A DNA stretch of 64,000 nucleotides. It comes from Chloroflexota bacterium (GTDB taxonomy: Bacteria; Chloroflexota; Anaerolineae; B4-G1). The translations under genes were made by a program, and so were the position numbers. Of the stretch, positions 53,201 to 61,700 are shown piece by piece. Location of the stretch: NCBI GenBank assembly GCA_024232355.1, contig JAAEPW010001368.1:1-64000 (forward strand). Reading direction: 5' to 3'. The notes under the pieces were generated by a model. The model saw only the letters and a list, made by a program, of their open reading frames with translations. It ran no database searches and was not told where the DNA came from. Numbering within the stretch: the first letter of the stretch is position 1; the number at the start of each line of letters is the position of its first letter.

Positions 53201-56000
53201 CACCGACGCCGAGAGCGGCCCCGACCTGCTGACCTACACCCTGCAAACCGCACCCACCCACGGCAGCCTGCTGCGGGACGGCGTCCCCTTGCTCGTAGGC
53301 GATACCTTTAGCCAGACGGCCATTGACGGCGGCCTCCTGGACTATGCCCACGATGGCAGCCCCGGCAACAGCGACAGCTTTGGCTTTATGGCCAACGACA
53401 CTGTCGTCAGTCCCACCACCCGCGTCTCAGTGGACTCGGCCGGCGTGCAGGGCAACAATGACTCGTACAATCCCGCCATCTCTGCCGACGGGCGCTATGT
53501 GGCCTTTAGGTCTAACGCCAACACCCTGGTTCTGAGCGACACCAACTCTAGCCCTGACATCTTTGTCCACGACCGGCAGACGGGGCAGACCACCCGCGTC
53601 TCGGTAGACTCGGCAGGTGCGCAGGTCGGTGATGACTCTACCACACCTGCCCTCTCGGCTGACGGACGCTACGTAGCCTTTGTATCTTATGCCACCAACC
53701 TGGTCATAAGCGATACCAACAGCAGCTATGACATCTTTGTCCACGACCGGCAGACGGGGCAGACCACCCGCGTCTCGATCGACTCGGCAGGCGTGCAGGG
53801 CGACGATGACTCTTACAGCCCCGCTATCTCGGGCGATGGGCGCTACGTGGCCTTTGAATCCCAAGCCAAGAACCTGGTCGGCGACGATACCAACAGTCGT
53901 ACCGACATCTTTGTCCACGACCGGCAGACGGGCGAGACCACCCGCGTCTCGGTAGACTCGTCAGGCGTGCAGAGCAACTTGGACTCTTTCAATTCCGCCA
54001 TCTCGGCCGATGGGCGCTACGTGGCCTTTGAGTCTAGCGCTAGCGACCTGGTCAGCGGTGATACCAACTACGATCGGGACATCTTTGTCCACGACCGGCA
54101 AACCGGGCAGACCACCCGTGTCTCGATCGACTCGGCAAGCGTGCAGAGCGACAGTGACTCTTACAACCCCGCCATCTCGGTCGATGGGCGCTACATAGCC
54201 TTTGAGTCTAACGCTACCAACCTGGTCAGCGGCGATACCAACAGTCGTACCGACATCTTTGTCCACGACCAGCAGACAGGCGAGACCACCCGCGTCTCGA
54301 TCGATTCTGGCGGCGCGCAGGGCGGCAATGGCTCTTATGACCCTGCCATCTCAGCCGGTGGGCGCTACGTGGTCTTCAAGTCTGGCGCTACCAACCTGGT
54401 CGGCGGCGATACCAACAGCAGCGAGGACATCTTTGTCCACGACCGGCAGACGGGGCAGACCATCCTCGTCTCGGTGAACTCGGTTGGTGCGCTGAGCGGC
54501 TTTGACTCGGACGATCCCGCCATCTCGGCCAATGGGCGCTACATCGTCTTTCGCTCTGGGGCCGAGGACCTGGTCAGCAACGATAACAACGGCAGCTATG
54601 ACATCTTTGTCCGCGACGCTGGCGTCGTGCAAGGAATCTTTGAACTCACCATCACCCATCCGGACGTGCGCCTGGTCAAGACAGTCACGCCCGCCCAGGC
54701 GCTGCCCGGTCAGCCCATCACCTACACACTCGCCTTTAGCAACGCCGGAACCCTGCTCGCCCTCAACGTCTCCATCACCGACACGGTTCCCGGTGACCAG
54801 GTTGGCGACTGGGACTATACGAGCAGCAGCGGGTTGGCCATTACACTCGTCAGCCAAATCTCCAACACCTGGCTGATAGAGGTAGAAAACCTGTCTCCGG
54901 GCGAGGGCGGCGTCATCACCATCACGGGCGTCGTCACTGTGCCGCTGGCAAGCGGCCTCACCTTTACCAACACCGCCGCCATCACCTGCACCCTGGACGG
55001 CGATTGGGACAACAACCACTCGGATGCGCCTGTGACCGTGCTCAACGCCCCGCCCGTGGCCGTGGACGACGACGGGGCCACCTTTGAAGAGACGTCCCTC
55101 ACGCTGGACGTGCTCGACAACGACCACGACCTCAACGGCGGCAACCTGATACTGACCGGCGTGGGAGATGGGATGAGCGGAACCACGGCCATCAGTGGCA
55201 GCCTGATGCTGCCCGGCGCGGGAGGTGGGTTGCACGGAGCCACAGCCATCAGTGGCAGCCTAATCATCTATACGCCCACCCTCGACTTTAATGGCAGTGA
55301 CAGCTTTACCTACACTGTGGAGGACAGCGGCGGCCTGTCCGACGTGGGCCTGGTCAACGTCACCGTCACCAACACCAACGACGCGCCAGTGGCCGTGGAT
55401 GATAGCTATGTCACTGCATTCGAGACTCGGCTAGATGTGCCTGTGGAACTTGGCGTGCTGGACAACGATTCCGACATAGACGGCGACTCGTTGACCGCCG
55501 TCCTGGACAGCCCTCCGGTTGGCGCTTTGGCCCCTAACCCGGATGGTTCTTTCATCTACACGCCGACCGTTGGCTTTACAGGCGTGGATACCTTTACCTA
55601 CCACGCCTACGACGGCCAGGCCAGTTCGCACGTGGCGACTGTGACCATCATCGTCAGCAGTACCGTCAACAACGCGCCGCTGGCCGTGAACGACAGTTAC
55701 GACGTCATCTACGAGACCGCACTGACCGTGCTGGCGGGGGATGGCGTGTTGTACAACGACTTTGACGCCGACGACGACCCGTTGACGGCCACTCTGGACA
55801 GTTCGCCAGTCGGGGCGCTGGCCTTTGACCCGGATGGTTCTTTCATCTACACGTCGACCAACGGCTTTACGGGCACGGACACCTTCACCTACCACGCCTA
55901 CGACGGCCTGACCGACTCGAACGTGGCGACTGTAACCCTCAATGTCACCAACACCGTCATCGACCATCTCATCTACCTGCCGCTCGTGCTCAAGGAATAG
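47214..56000 (+). CDS. Giant secreted protein with four 7-blade propellers
   Basis: A 2,928-aa secreted protein. ATG 47214 follows AAAGGAG and begins a clear signal peptide (to about residue 26, ending TPVLAG). Residues about 33-423 hold seven HxxW-type repeats (HIAYSD, HILWRD, HIVWGD, HVAWPD, HIVWQD, HVTWEE, HVVWSD), a seven-blade propeller. Two DUF11 domains follow. Then a module of cadherin/CSPG-like domain plus seven RYVAF repeats occurs three times (propellers at about 778-1186, 1423-1834 and 2068-2472), with DUF11 domains between. The end has three Ig/cadherin-like repeats (PVAVDD, VLDNDSDIDGD, FTYHAYDG) and the terminus IYLPLVLKE. The function is unknown; surface or matrix binding is likely. 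It begins 85 bp after the kinase operon. Confidence 0.9.
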   Translation: MKTKIRTTLVTVLFMAALATPVLAGQGPQIRVTHSATQADQPDIAIDSNGNIHIAYSDNYNTDLREIWYTMLDANGNTLVDDTRITPNDNYDSTRPAIVVDSDDKIHILWRDQRWDDNSVQDATYTKLDPYLDNMDGTPAISSTITLVDDTRLSNIGSWTISSVRMVPDSNDNLHIVWGDDDTAAIYYMKIDSNGNELIAESAIRYGTTDRSVLELAVDSNDNIHVAWPDSGDTSSDELYYMMLDGSDGSTIIDATVLTTDDGYHSKWPSIVLDAKDKVHIVWQDKRAEASSGTHELYYTKLDPSLDDQDGDAADAASITLVSVTPLTPDDGNKSRHPAIATDGRYIHVTWEEDDTDNIHYMVLDANGHIVVPNTALTTVGMAYPYNNWTMPYLDVEADGTAHVVWSDSRDGEREVYYTRYTHPLVKTVDDAAPVPGQPITYTLSVANTITTTTLTDAVVSDTLPANVTFAGPVTLDPPQDGATLASSAGDLPTLVSGLTLTAGQPITITFPVTIDLGTESQTITNTAALTSTQVPTPDTWSAIFAVPIANLSLTKSAAAMAVPGEAFSYTISFANADVGLIATNVVITDLVPMGQIDNLSYDSSGADITATPGVTYSWQVEDLSPGEGGVITITGIVDSGLVPGSFISNTAVITTSDPDSDPSNNSNQAGAIVLQPNAWPTLVANTGLTLPLGAKDTIATANLQVTDPENSPDAVTYTVQITPAHGKLLLNNTSLNAGDTFTQTAIDQNLLEYDHDGSPTQNDDFHFSASDQTISPTIRVSLDSAGSEGDSYSQDPAISANGRYVAFESDAANLVISDTNGYRDIFVHDRQTGQTTRVSVDSNGNQATDGHSSGPAISADGRYVAFESSASNLIAGDTNDEQDIFVHDRQTGQTTRVSVDSDGNQASDQSNSPAISADGRYVAFDSSAADMISSGANGQSHIFVHDRQTGQTVLVSVNSDGIQGIDDSETPAISADGRYVAFRSDASNLVSGDANNIRDIFVHDRQTGQTTLVSVDSDGVQGDDESEAPAISADGRYVAFESIAANLVADDTNAYADVFVHDRQTGQTTRVSLNSDGSQGNNASEDAAISAGGRYVAFESAASNLVDDDTNSITDIFIHDRQTGQTTRASLNAANIPGDSTSTDTAISGDGRYVAFESYADNLVGNDNNGQADIFVRDNGVVLGIFELNMLIPDVKLTKAADPIVAQPGDPVTYTITFANVGLAPAANVVITDVVPVGQVDNLAYSSSGAAITPTGSTTYTWNVQDLAPGEGGTITITGIVSPGLGPLTFISNTAVITTVGALENDSYNNRDTANVFIFVPPGWPALAANTGLTLPIGATNSITTTHLQITDTESGPDAVTYTLQTVPIHGALRLDLTTLNVGDTFTQTSIDQNHLEYSHDGSLTKDDEFWFIANDSAEGRIIRASINSTGAQATDGGSSSVAVSADGRYVAFESYAKNLVSGDTNNKPDIFVRDQQTGETTRVSVDSAGGEGDDASSVPALSADGRYVAFHSSATNLVGGDTNGATDVFVHDRQTGETTRVSVDSNGNEATDGSAYYPDLSADGRYVAFYSAASNLVDGDTNTTDDVFVHDRLTGQTTRISVDLDGNQGNDDSRAPSFSADGRYVAFRSEANNLVSGDSNGYADIFVHDRVTGQNTRVSINSDGSEGNNNSSSPAISDDGRYVAFDSSARNLVDGDTNVRTDIFVHDRQTGQTTRISVNSDGSEGDNYSYNPAISADGRYVVFESDAANLVGGDTNGYRDVFAHDRQTGQTTRVSVDMVGNEVTGGTSNAPAISAGGRYVAFDSEATNLVGGDTNGNRDIFVHDRGAVLDVFALRMLVPDVELNKTVHFPFVETGETLTYTIAFANVGYAVATDVAIRDFAPIGQVGNLTYTNSGAAITLTGAIVWSVQDLAPGEGGVITITGDVNSGLASNTYITNTAVISTLGHIEYDQDNNRSAVRALALLLDDAPTLVANTGRNVPVSFTVPINTARLQVTDAESGPDLLTYTLQTAPTHGSLLRDGVPLLVGDTFSQTAIDGGLLDYAHDGSPGNSDSFGFMANDTVVSPTTRVSVDSAGVQGNNDSYNPAISADGRYVAFRSNANTLVLSDTNSSPDIFVHDRQTGQTTRVSVDSAGAQVGDDSTTPALSADGRYVAFVSYATNLVISDTNSSYDIFVHDRQTGQTTRVSIDSAGVQGDDDSYSPAISGDGRYVAFESQAKNLVGDDTNSRTDIFVHDRQTGETTRVSVDSSGVQSNLDSFNSAISADGRYVAFESSASDLVSGDTNYDRDIFVHDRQTGQTTRVSIDSASVQSDSDSYNPAISVDGRYIAFESNATNLVSGDTNSRTDIFVHDQQTGETTRVSIDSGGAQGGNGSYDPAISAGGRYVVFKSGATNLVGGDTNSSEDIFVHDRQTGQTILVSVNSVGALSGFDSDDPAISANGRYIVFRSGAEDLVSNDNNGSYDIFVRDAGVVQGIFELTITHPDVRLVKTVTPAQALPGQPITYTLAFSNAGTLLALNVSITDTVPGDQVGDWDYTSSSGLAITLVSQISNTWLIEVENLSPGEGGVITITGVVTVPLASGLTFTNTAAITCTLDGDWDNNHSDAPVTVLNAPPVAVDDDGATFEETSLTLDVLDNDHDLNGGNLILTGVGDGMSGTTAISGSLMLPGAGGGLHGATAISGSLIIYTPTLDFNGSDSFTYTVEDSGGLSDVGLVNVTVTNTNDAPVAVDDSYVTAFETRLDVPVELGVLDNDSDIDGDSLTAVLDSPPVGALAPNPDGSFIYTPTVGFTGVDTFTYHAYDGQASSHVATVTIIVSSTVNNAPLAVNDSYDVIYETALTVLAGDGVLYNDFDADDDPLTATLDSSPVGALAFDPDGSFIYTSTNGFTGTDTFTYHAYDGLTDSNVATVTLNVTNTVIDHLIYLPLVLKE
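49545..50770 (+). repeat. Propeller repeat block 1 (7 units, about 177 bp)
   Basis: Seven tandem coding units of about 59 codons, each with AISADGRYVAFES, a DTN loop and DIFVHDRQTGQTTRVSVDS. DNA identity between neighbours is high around ATCTTTGTCCACGACCGCC. Confidence 0.85.
51480..52715 (+). repeat. Propeller repeat block 2 (7 units)
   Basis: Seven units of the same 59-codon type, from GRYVAFESYAKNLV to GRYVAFDSEATNLV. Preceded by a DUF11 and a cadherin-like domain, as in the other blocks. Confidence 0.85.
53415..54630 (+). repeat. Propeller repeat block 3 (7 units)
   Basis: Seven units of the same type, from GRYVAFRSNANTLV to GRYIVFRSGAEDLV. The three blocks recur about every 1.95 kb, including their DUF11 and cadherin-like partners. 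Confidence 0.85.
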
Positions 56001-56040
56001 TTGAACGCGGCTGTGGCAGCCAAAGTTTCTGGACAAATGA

Positions 56041-56079
56041 GCCCTCTGACCTGTTCGAGGTCAGGGGGCCGTTCTCTTT
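56041..56079 (+). terminator. Intrinsic terminator after giant secreted protein
   Basis: GCCCTCTGACCT pairs with AGGTCAGGGGGC (one G-T wobble) around GTTCG, followed by cgTTCTCTTT. It lies 40 bp after the stop codon. Confidence 0.75.
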
Positions 56080-56232
56080 GTGGCGATATTTCATTTTAGA
56101 GCGAGTTCACCACCCTCCTCCCTGCCAGAATGGAAGAAAAGCGCAACATTTCCTCACGGCCATGTCAAAGTGTTGTACAATCTTGTGATAAACGTCGCTT
56201 TCCCAAGTAAATTTGGGATATCTAATAGAACA

Positions 56233-56275
56233 TTTGTCTTGACACAGCGACAAAACTAGGTCATAATGGGACAAA
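56233..56275 (+). promoter_or_regulatory. Promoter and putative operator of Wadjet operon
   Basis: TTGACA (56239-56244), a 17-bp spacer and CATAAT (56262-56267). The inverted repeat TTTGTC (56233-56238)/GACAAA (56249-56254) flanks the -35 box, and a second GACAAA sits at 56270-56275 near the predicted start. This would suit repression by the HTH protein encoded next. Confidence 0.75.
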
Positions 56276-56293
56276 CAGAACAAAAGTTCCAAT

Positions 56294-56569
56294 ATGAGAA
56301 AAATAACCACAGAAAATCGTATCACAATTCTAACAGGCAAACACCAGGTCACCACTGGCAAACGATTATCGCTCCGGCGTTTGGCCCAAATCGCCCAAGT
56401 TCCCAAAGACCTGGTCTATCGCTTGGACGCAGGTCAAGCCCGCTATATAGACCTGCAAGCGCTGGCACGCTTGTGCGAGGCGCTGAGATGTCGCGTTGGT
56501 GACATTCTCATCTGGGAAGAGAGAAAAGAGGAATCACCAAATAATGACCGCTCTGACGAATCCCTTTGA
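56294..56569 (+). CDS. XRE/Cro-like HTH regulator of Wadjet operon
   Basis: A 91-aa DNA-binding protein with one helix-turn-helix: LSLRRLAQIAQVPKDLVYRLDAG (scanning and recognition helices at about residues 25-47) and ALARLCEALRCRVGDILIW, the typical Xre/HTH_26 ending. The start ATG at 56294 lies about 20 nt downstream of the predicted transcription start with no clear Shine-Dalgarno. Its last 26 bp overlap jetA, so regulator and defence genes share a transcript. Autoregulation through the TTTGTC/GACAAA repeat is inferred. It is not part of the core Wadjet gene set as usually described. Confidence 0.85.
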   Translation: MRKITTENRITILTGKHQVTTGKRLSLRRLAQIAQVPKDLVYRLDAGQARYIDLQALARLCEALRCRVGDILIWEERKEESPNNDRSDESL

Positions 56570-58019
56570 CATTCTACCGAACAATCTATTCAACATTCTG
56601 AGTTCCCAAACAGGTGAACTTCAGTCTCACTATGTGGCCATCCTGTTGCGCATCTATGAAATGGCCGAGTTTAACCGCTTTGGTCTGACCCGTGAGATGG
56701 TCATCGCCGAGATCGTGGACTATATGACCAACGACGGTGTTGAAAGCGTAGGCATTCTAACCAGTGAAATAGAGAAACTTGGCAAGACCCAGGGCAAAAG
56801 CACCGATGAAGGAGATAAAACTGATACCTCTCCCACCAACGATACCCACGAGTATGCCAGTTGGATTTTGCGCCGCCTGGTTAGCGCAGGCTGGTTGGAA
56901 CGAGAACAACAGACTGACTATACCGAATTCATCATTCTGCCCGACTATGCCTTTACGTTGCTAGAGGCATTTCGGAATATCCAGGAGCAAAAGCCCCGCG
57001 AGTACACGGGCCAACTGTACACCGCCCACCAACTGATCACCAATGAAAACGACGATTTCTCCCCGGCTCTGGCCCTGACCCAAGCATACGAAAACGTGCG
57101 CCAAGTCGTGCGAGGCCTGAATGAACTGAACCAAAACATTCGGCGCTACACCGACCGCGTCACTCGCGAGCACCCCGTGGCCGAATTGCTGCGTTTACAG
57201 TACGATGACTATGCCCACGCTTTGGGACCAGCTTACCACGCCCTCAAGACCTCGGATCACATCTCGCGCTACCGGCGCGACATTGTCACCCGACTGCAAG
57301 AGTGGCAACTCGATAGCGACTGGCTCGATCACGCGGCCACCGAACTGGCTACCCAAGGCCGTCTCTCGCCCGCTCAGGCCATGAGCGAGATCAACCACTA
57401 TGTGCGCTTTATCGTCACCCAATTGGAAAGTCTCGATCCGCTGCTGGGCGAGATTGACCGCCGCCACGCCCAATATCTGCGTACTTCGCTGCGCCAAATT
57501 CGCTACCAACTGGTCGGATCTGATGGTGATTTCAAAGACCGCCTGGCGCTATTGGCCCGCAGACTTGCCATCTTGCAAGCCGAGGGAAAAAAGATGCCGC
57601 CCGACGAGATGCCGACCTTTCAGGCAGCATCCGTCCACCACCCTGACGCCAACAGCTTGTACACGCCACCTCGACACCGGGCACCCTTTGCGCCCAAGCC
57701 GGTCATTGCCTCTGTGCTCGACCCATCGGACGTGCAGGCCCTGCGTGCCATCACTTTACAAGAACTGGGACTGGCGATCACACCGGCCAAGATTCAGCGC
57801 TTTGTCGGTCAATTATTTAACGGGCATCCAGTCATCCACGTCCGCGATTTGCCACCAGACACCTTTGAAAAAGCGGAAGACCTGCCCTGGCTCATCTACA
57901 CCATCGCCTATGGCAATCATCCCGAGGTCAACTATGGCATCGAGCCGCTGCCGGGAGATGCAGTGGAATTGGGACCGGTGCGCGTTAGACCGTTTCAGCT
58001 CGTGAAACGTAACGTGTAA
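56544..58019 (+). CDS. jetA: Wadjet component JetA (kleisin-like)
   Basis: A 491-aa protein, the kleisin-like (MukF-like) subunit of a Wadjet SMC complex. The N-terminus (FDILPNNLFNILSSQTGELQSHYVAILLRIYEMAEF) and the wHTH-like region to about residue 150 fit the JetA family formerly called DUF5716 and not the DUF3375 JetA of type I systems; this is from memory. The middle (about 170-330) is helical and coiled (RQVVRGLNELNQNIRRYTDR). A C-terminal Pro-rich linker leads to a last helical domain (about 405-490). ATG 56544 is preferred to the in-frame TTG/GTG upstream, since it starts at the conserved region and overlaps the HTH gene by only 26 bp. Confidence 0.88.
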   Translation: MTALTNPFDILPNNLFNILSSQTGELQSHYVAILLRIYEMAEFNRFGLTREMVIAEIVDYMTNDGVESVGILTSEIEKLGKTQGKSTDEGDKTDTSPTNDTHEYASWILRRLVSAGWLEREQQTDYTEFIILPDYAFTLLEAFRNIQEQKPREYTGQLYTAHQLITNENDDFSPALALTQAYENVRQVVRGLNELNQNIRRYTDRVTREHPVAELLRLQYDDYAHALGPAYHALKTSDHISRYRRDIVTRLQEWQLDSDWLDHAATELATQGRLSPAQAMSEINHYVRFIVTQLESLDPLLGEIDRRHAQYLRTSLRQIRYQLVGSDGDFKDRLALLARRLAILQAEGKKMPPDEMPTFQAASVHHPDANSLYTPPRHRAPFAPKPVIASVLDPSDVQALRAITLQELGLAITPAKIQRFVGQLFNGHPVIHVRDLPPDTFEKAEDLPWLIYTIAYGNHPEVNYGIEPLPGDAVELGPVRVRPFQLVKRNV

Positions 58020-58037
58020 AACGTAAAGGAAAAGAAA

Positions 58038-58700
58038 ATGGCATTCAACACCAATACAATCCTCGAGTCTACCGACCTGCCGGAGAAAACACGCCGCCAA
58101 GTTCCCCGCGTGATAAACCGGCTGCTGGGGAGAACCTTTCTCTACCAGACTGACGAGGCCGACAAAGAAGACTATTACCTCATCCACCGTCACCGGGACG
58201 TCTTTGCCGCGTTGTTCTCCGTGGTGGGTTTTACGCTGCTACACGACGACTATCACCGCATCTTTCAGGTCGTTTCAGAATTAGGCTATTGCCGCCAACG
58301 GTACAAGCTCGATGAATCACTGATGATCGTCGTCTTGCGCAAGCTCTACGAAGAGCACGCCGAAAAACTCAGCCTGGCCAAAGACCCGGTCGTCACCATC
58401 GGCGAGGTGCGAGAGGAATACCGCACCATCACCGGCAGGGAACGCACTTTGGGGATTGTCCAGTACGAAAACATCCTGCGTCGCCTGCGCCGCTTGGGCC
58501 TCATTGAACTCGTGGACGGTCGCTCCCTCGATGTGCGCGACAGCGAACTTCGCCTGCGCCTGCGTGGGTCAGTCAAGATGATCTTGCCGGTACAAACGGT
58601 GGAAGAGATGGATGCCTGGCTGCGCAAGTACCGGGCAGCGGAGAAACCAGGGAACAACGGAACGGGAAAACCGGGAAGCAACGGGAGACAAAAACAATGA
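58038..58700 (+). CDS. jetB: Wadjet component JetB (MukE-like, DUF4194)
   Basis: A 220-aa MukE-like subunit (DUF4194). It has an N-terminal helical region with LINRLLGRTFLYQTDE, a paired winged-helix pattern (YYLIHRHRDVFAALFSVVGFTLLHDD; YKLDESLMIVVLRKLYEE) and a second one (QYENILRRLRRLGLIELVDG), then a C-terminal strand LPVQTVEEMDAWLRKYR. The last 18 residues are a Gly/Asn/Lys-rich tail. ATG follows AAGGAAAAG, 18 bp after jetA. Its stop overlaps jetC (ATGA). It would bridge JetA and the SMC heads. Confidence 0.9.
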   Translation: MAFNTNTILESTDLPEKTRRQVPRVINRLLGRTFLYQTDEADKEDYYLIHRHRDVFAALFSVVGFTLLHDDYHRIFQVVSELGYCRQRYKLDESLMIVVLRKLYEEHAEKLSLAKDPVVTIGEVREEYRTITGRERTLGIVQYENILRRLRRLGLIELVDGRSLDVRDSELRLRLRGSVKMILPVQTVEEMDAWLRKYRAAEKPGNNGTGKPGSNGRQKQ

Positions 58701-61700
58701 AACAACTGACGCGCATTCGCTTGGTCAACTGGCACCTTTTCGAGAACACGACTATCACCTGCCAGGGCAGCACCTACTTTATCGGTGTCAACGGCGTGGG
58801 CAAGTCCACCATCCTCGACGCCATTCAATTCGCCCTCGTTGGCGGACAGCGGGACGTGAGGTACAACCGGGCAGCGATGAGCGGTAGCCGGCGCACGCTC
58901 GCCGGCTACGTCCGGGGAGAACTGGGCATCGAAGGTCAGCGTTTTCTGCGCGGTGATGCCACGGCCATCGTAGCTCTGGAATTCCGCAATCCCGACGAGA
59001 GCTATTTCGTCCACGGTGCTGTCATCGATGCCTACGAGGACAGACGCTCGCCGAATATTGCCTACTTTATCATCAACAACGCCCAACTCAACGACAATTG
59101 GTTCTTTCGCAGCGAGGGACAGGTATTTGACAGTCGCGCCTTTAACCGCCACATAGAGCACTTTGCCCTACCTCCTCAAGCACGCGCTCGTGTTTTCACC
59201 CGGCTGGAAGATTATCGCTTCCATTTGCTCAATCGCCTGGGCCAACTCAAGGAGACGTTTCCCGCCAAAATCACCAAGGGAGTGGCCTTTAGTCCCTTGG
59301 TCAATATCCGCGACTTTGTACACAACTATTTGCTAGATCAAGACCTAGTAGACGTAAACACGCTGCGAGACCAACTCGAGACGATGCGCCACTTTGAAAC
59401 TTTAGCTGCCGACGTCCGCCAGCGCATCACCGACCTGGATGCCATCGAAAAGCTAGACCAGGAGCGCCAAGCCAACCGGCGGCGACGCATCACCAACGGC
59501 GCCATCCACCGCCGTGCTCAGGCCGACACCCACCTGACCGAACTCAAACGCTGCCGCCTCGAACTCGACCAGAAACAACTCAACCTCAGCCGCCTCGGAC
59601 TCCAACGTGACGACTTGGCCGAGCGCCTGAACCACGCCCGCCAGGCACTCGTTGATGCCCAAGTAGCCTTGCACACCGATACCACCGCCATCCGTGAAGA
59701 ATCGCTCCGTGAGGAAATCGCGCGCACCGAGATCAAACTGACAGACCTGCGCCAGCGCGAGAACCAGGTCCGTCAGACCCTCACTTACGAGACCAAAGAC
59801 GCCCATCACCTCCAAGACCTCCTGATCGAAGATGACCTACAAGTCCCTCCATCCCTACAAGCATTCATAGAAGAACAATCAACCAATAATTCGCAATCCG
59901 CCATTCGCAATTTGCAAGACCATCTCGAATCCCTCGGCCATCACTATGCCGAACAACACGCCCTGCTTAAAAATCAGAGCGACCAGTTGCGCCAAGAGGC
60001 CGAACAACTCCAACGCGAGATCGTCCAACTGCGCACCGGTGATCGAGACGTCAGTTATGAGGCCGCCGCGCCCAAGGCCGCTCACCTTCGCCGCTTGCTG
60101 CGAGCCGAACTGGGTCTTGGGGCTAATCAGGTGATCTATCTCTGCACAGCGCTTCACATTCCCGACGAGTCGTGGCAAGATGCTGCCGAGGGAATTCTGG
60201 GACGCAGCCGTTTTGACCTGTTGGTGCCGCCCGAGCACTATGACGCGGCGATGCGCCTCTACCGCCAGCGCCGCCACAAGGATAACCTGCACGGCGTCGG
60301 CCTGCCAGACACCGTGCTCATCCTCGAAAACGCCCGGCCCGCCCGGCCCGAGAGCCTGGCCACCGAGGTCCAAACCGACCATCCCGCCGCCAGCGCCCTG
60401 ATCGACATGCTGCTGGGCGGCTACGTCAAGGCCAACTCGCTCCAAGACCTACGCGACCACCGCACCGCCGTCACCCGAGATTGCTTTGTCCGCCGCAACT
60501 ATACCAGCCGCCACTTGAACCCGCACTACTATCGCCGCTGGTTCATTGGAGATCGAGCCATCCCTCGCCAGATCGAACAGCGAGAGGAACGATTGGACGC
60601 CATCCGCCAAGAGCTATTGGACCTGCAAGTTCAAGATGCTGCGTTGAGAGAACGTCTGGCCCTAACTCAGGACAAGGTTCGCACATTCATCGACCTGGAA
60701 CGCGATATCCCCGGCCTGGACGCCATACCGGCCCTCGCCGCCGAACTGGACACCCTGCGCGACGAACTGGCATCTCTCGACACCCAAACGATCGAGGCTT
60801 TGCAAGCCGAGGTCGAGCGGCATCAGGCAACGGTCGATGCATTCCAAAACGAACTCGGCAAGCTCGATCAAGACATTGGCGGTCTTCAGAACCGCATCCA
60901 GAGCCTATCTGAGGAAACCATCCCCAACCTGGAACAACAAGCCGACCAGATCACCCAAAGCATCCACCAATTCCTGGCACAGGAAAACGCGCCAGATATG
61001 CTCGACGAGATCACCAAAGAGTATGAGCGGCGTCGCCAACGCAAGCCGCTGGAAACAGTGATGAACAACGCCGCCCGCTACGAAGGTGACTACCAATCTG
61101 CCGAGGATCGTTGCCGCACCCAGTTACGTGAGGCCAAACAAAGCTACAGCCTCACCTACCAGTTCGGTTACGACGGCGATGAGGACGCCGCCCGTTACCT
61201 GGTCGAGAGGGATCGCTACGTCGAGTCCGAGTTACCCGAATACGAGACGCGCATCGCCGAGCAGCGGGCTATGGCCGAGCAAGAACTGGTCGAGAACTTT
61301 GTACACCGGCTGCGCGAGCAGATTGAGGACGCACGCCAGCAATTGGCCTATCTCAACACCACCCTGTCCGGGCTGCGGTTCGGCGGGGAGCGATTCGAGT
61401 TTATCACCAAACCCGAGCCCACGCTGCGCCAGGTCTATGACATGATTATGGACAGCCAAAACATTCTAGGCGAGTCACTGTTCGAATCCGATTTTCGTCA
61501 GCGACACCAGCAGGGATGGGACCTGCTCTTTGAACGGCTCACCGCTGCCCCCGGTGAGGAACTGGTGCCCGAACTGCGCGAGTTGCAGGACTATCGAAAT
61601 TACCTGCGCTATGACATCCGCATTCATTACCCCAGCGGAGGCCGAGCGATGCTCAGCAAAATAAAGTCCAAAAAATCGGGTGGCGAGACTACGACCCCCT

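Noticed and set aside
49545..54630. CRISPR-like or non-coding tandem array
   Set aside because: The period is a multiple of three, the frame is open throughout, and the units encode propeller blades.
54351..55235. Long minus-strand frames across the propeller repeats (also 49593-50399, 51492-52337, 53427-53918)
   Set aside because: They repeat with the same 177-bp period and are antisense copies of the coding repeats, with Val/Gly/Asp/Ala-rich low-complexity sequence and no start signals.
56544..58019. JetA as a type I (DUF3375) Wadjet subunit
   Set aside because: The N-terminal sequence fits the other JetA family better; the exact subtype is left open.
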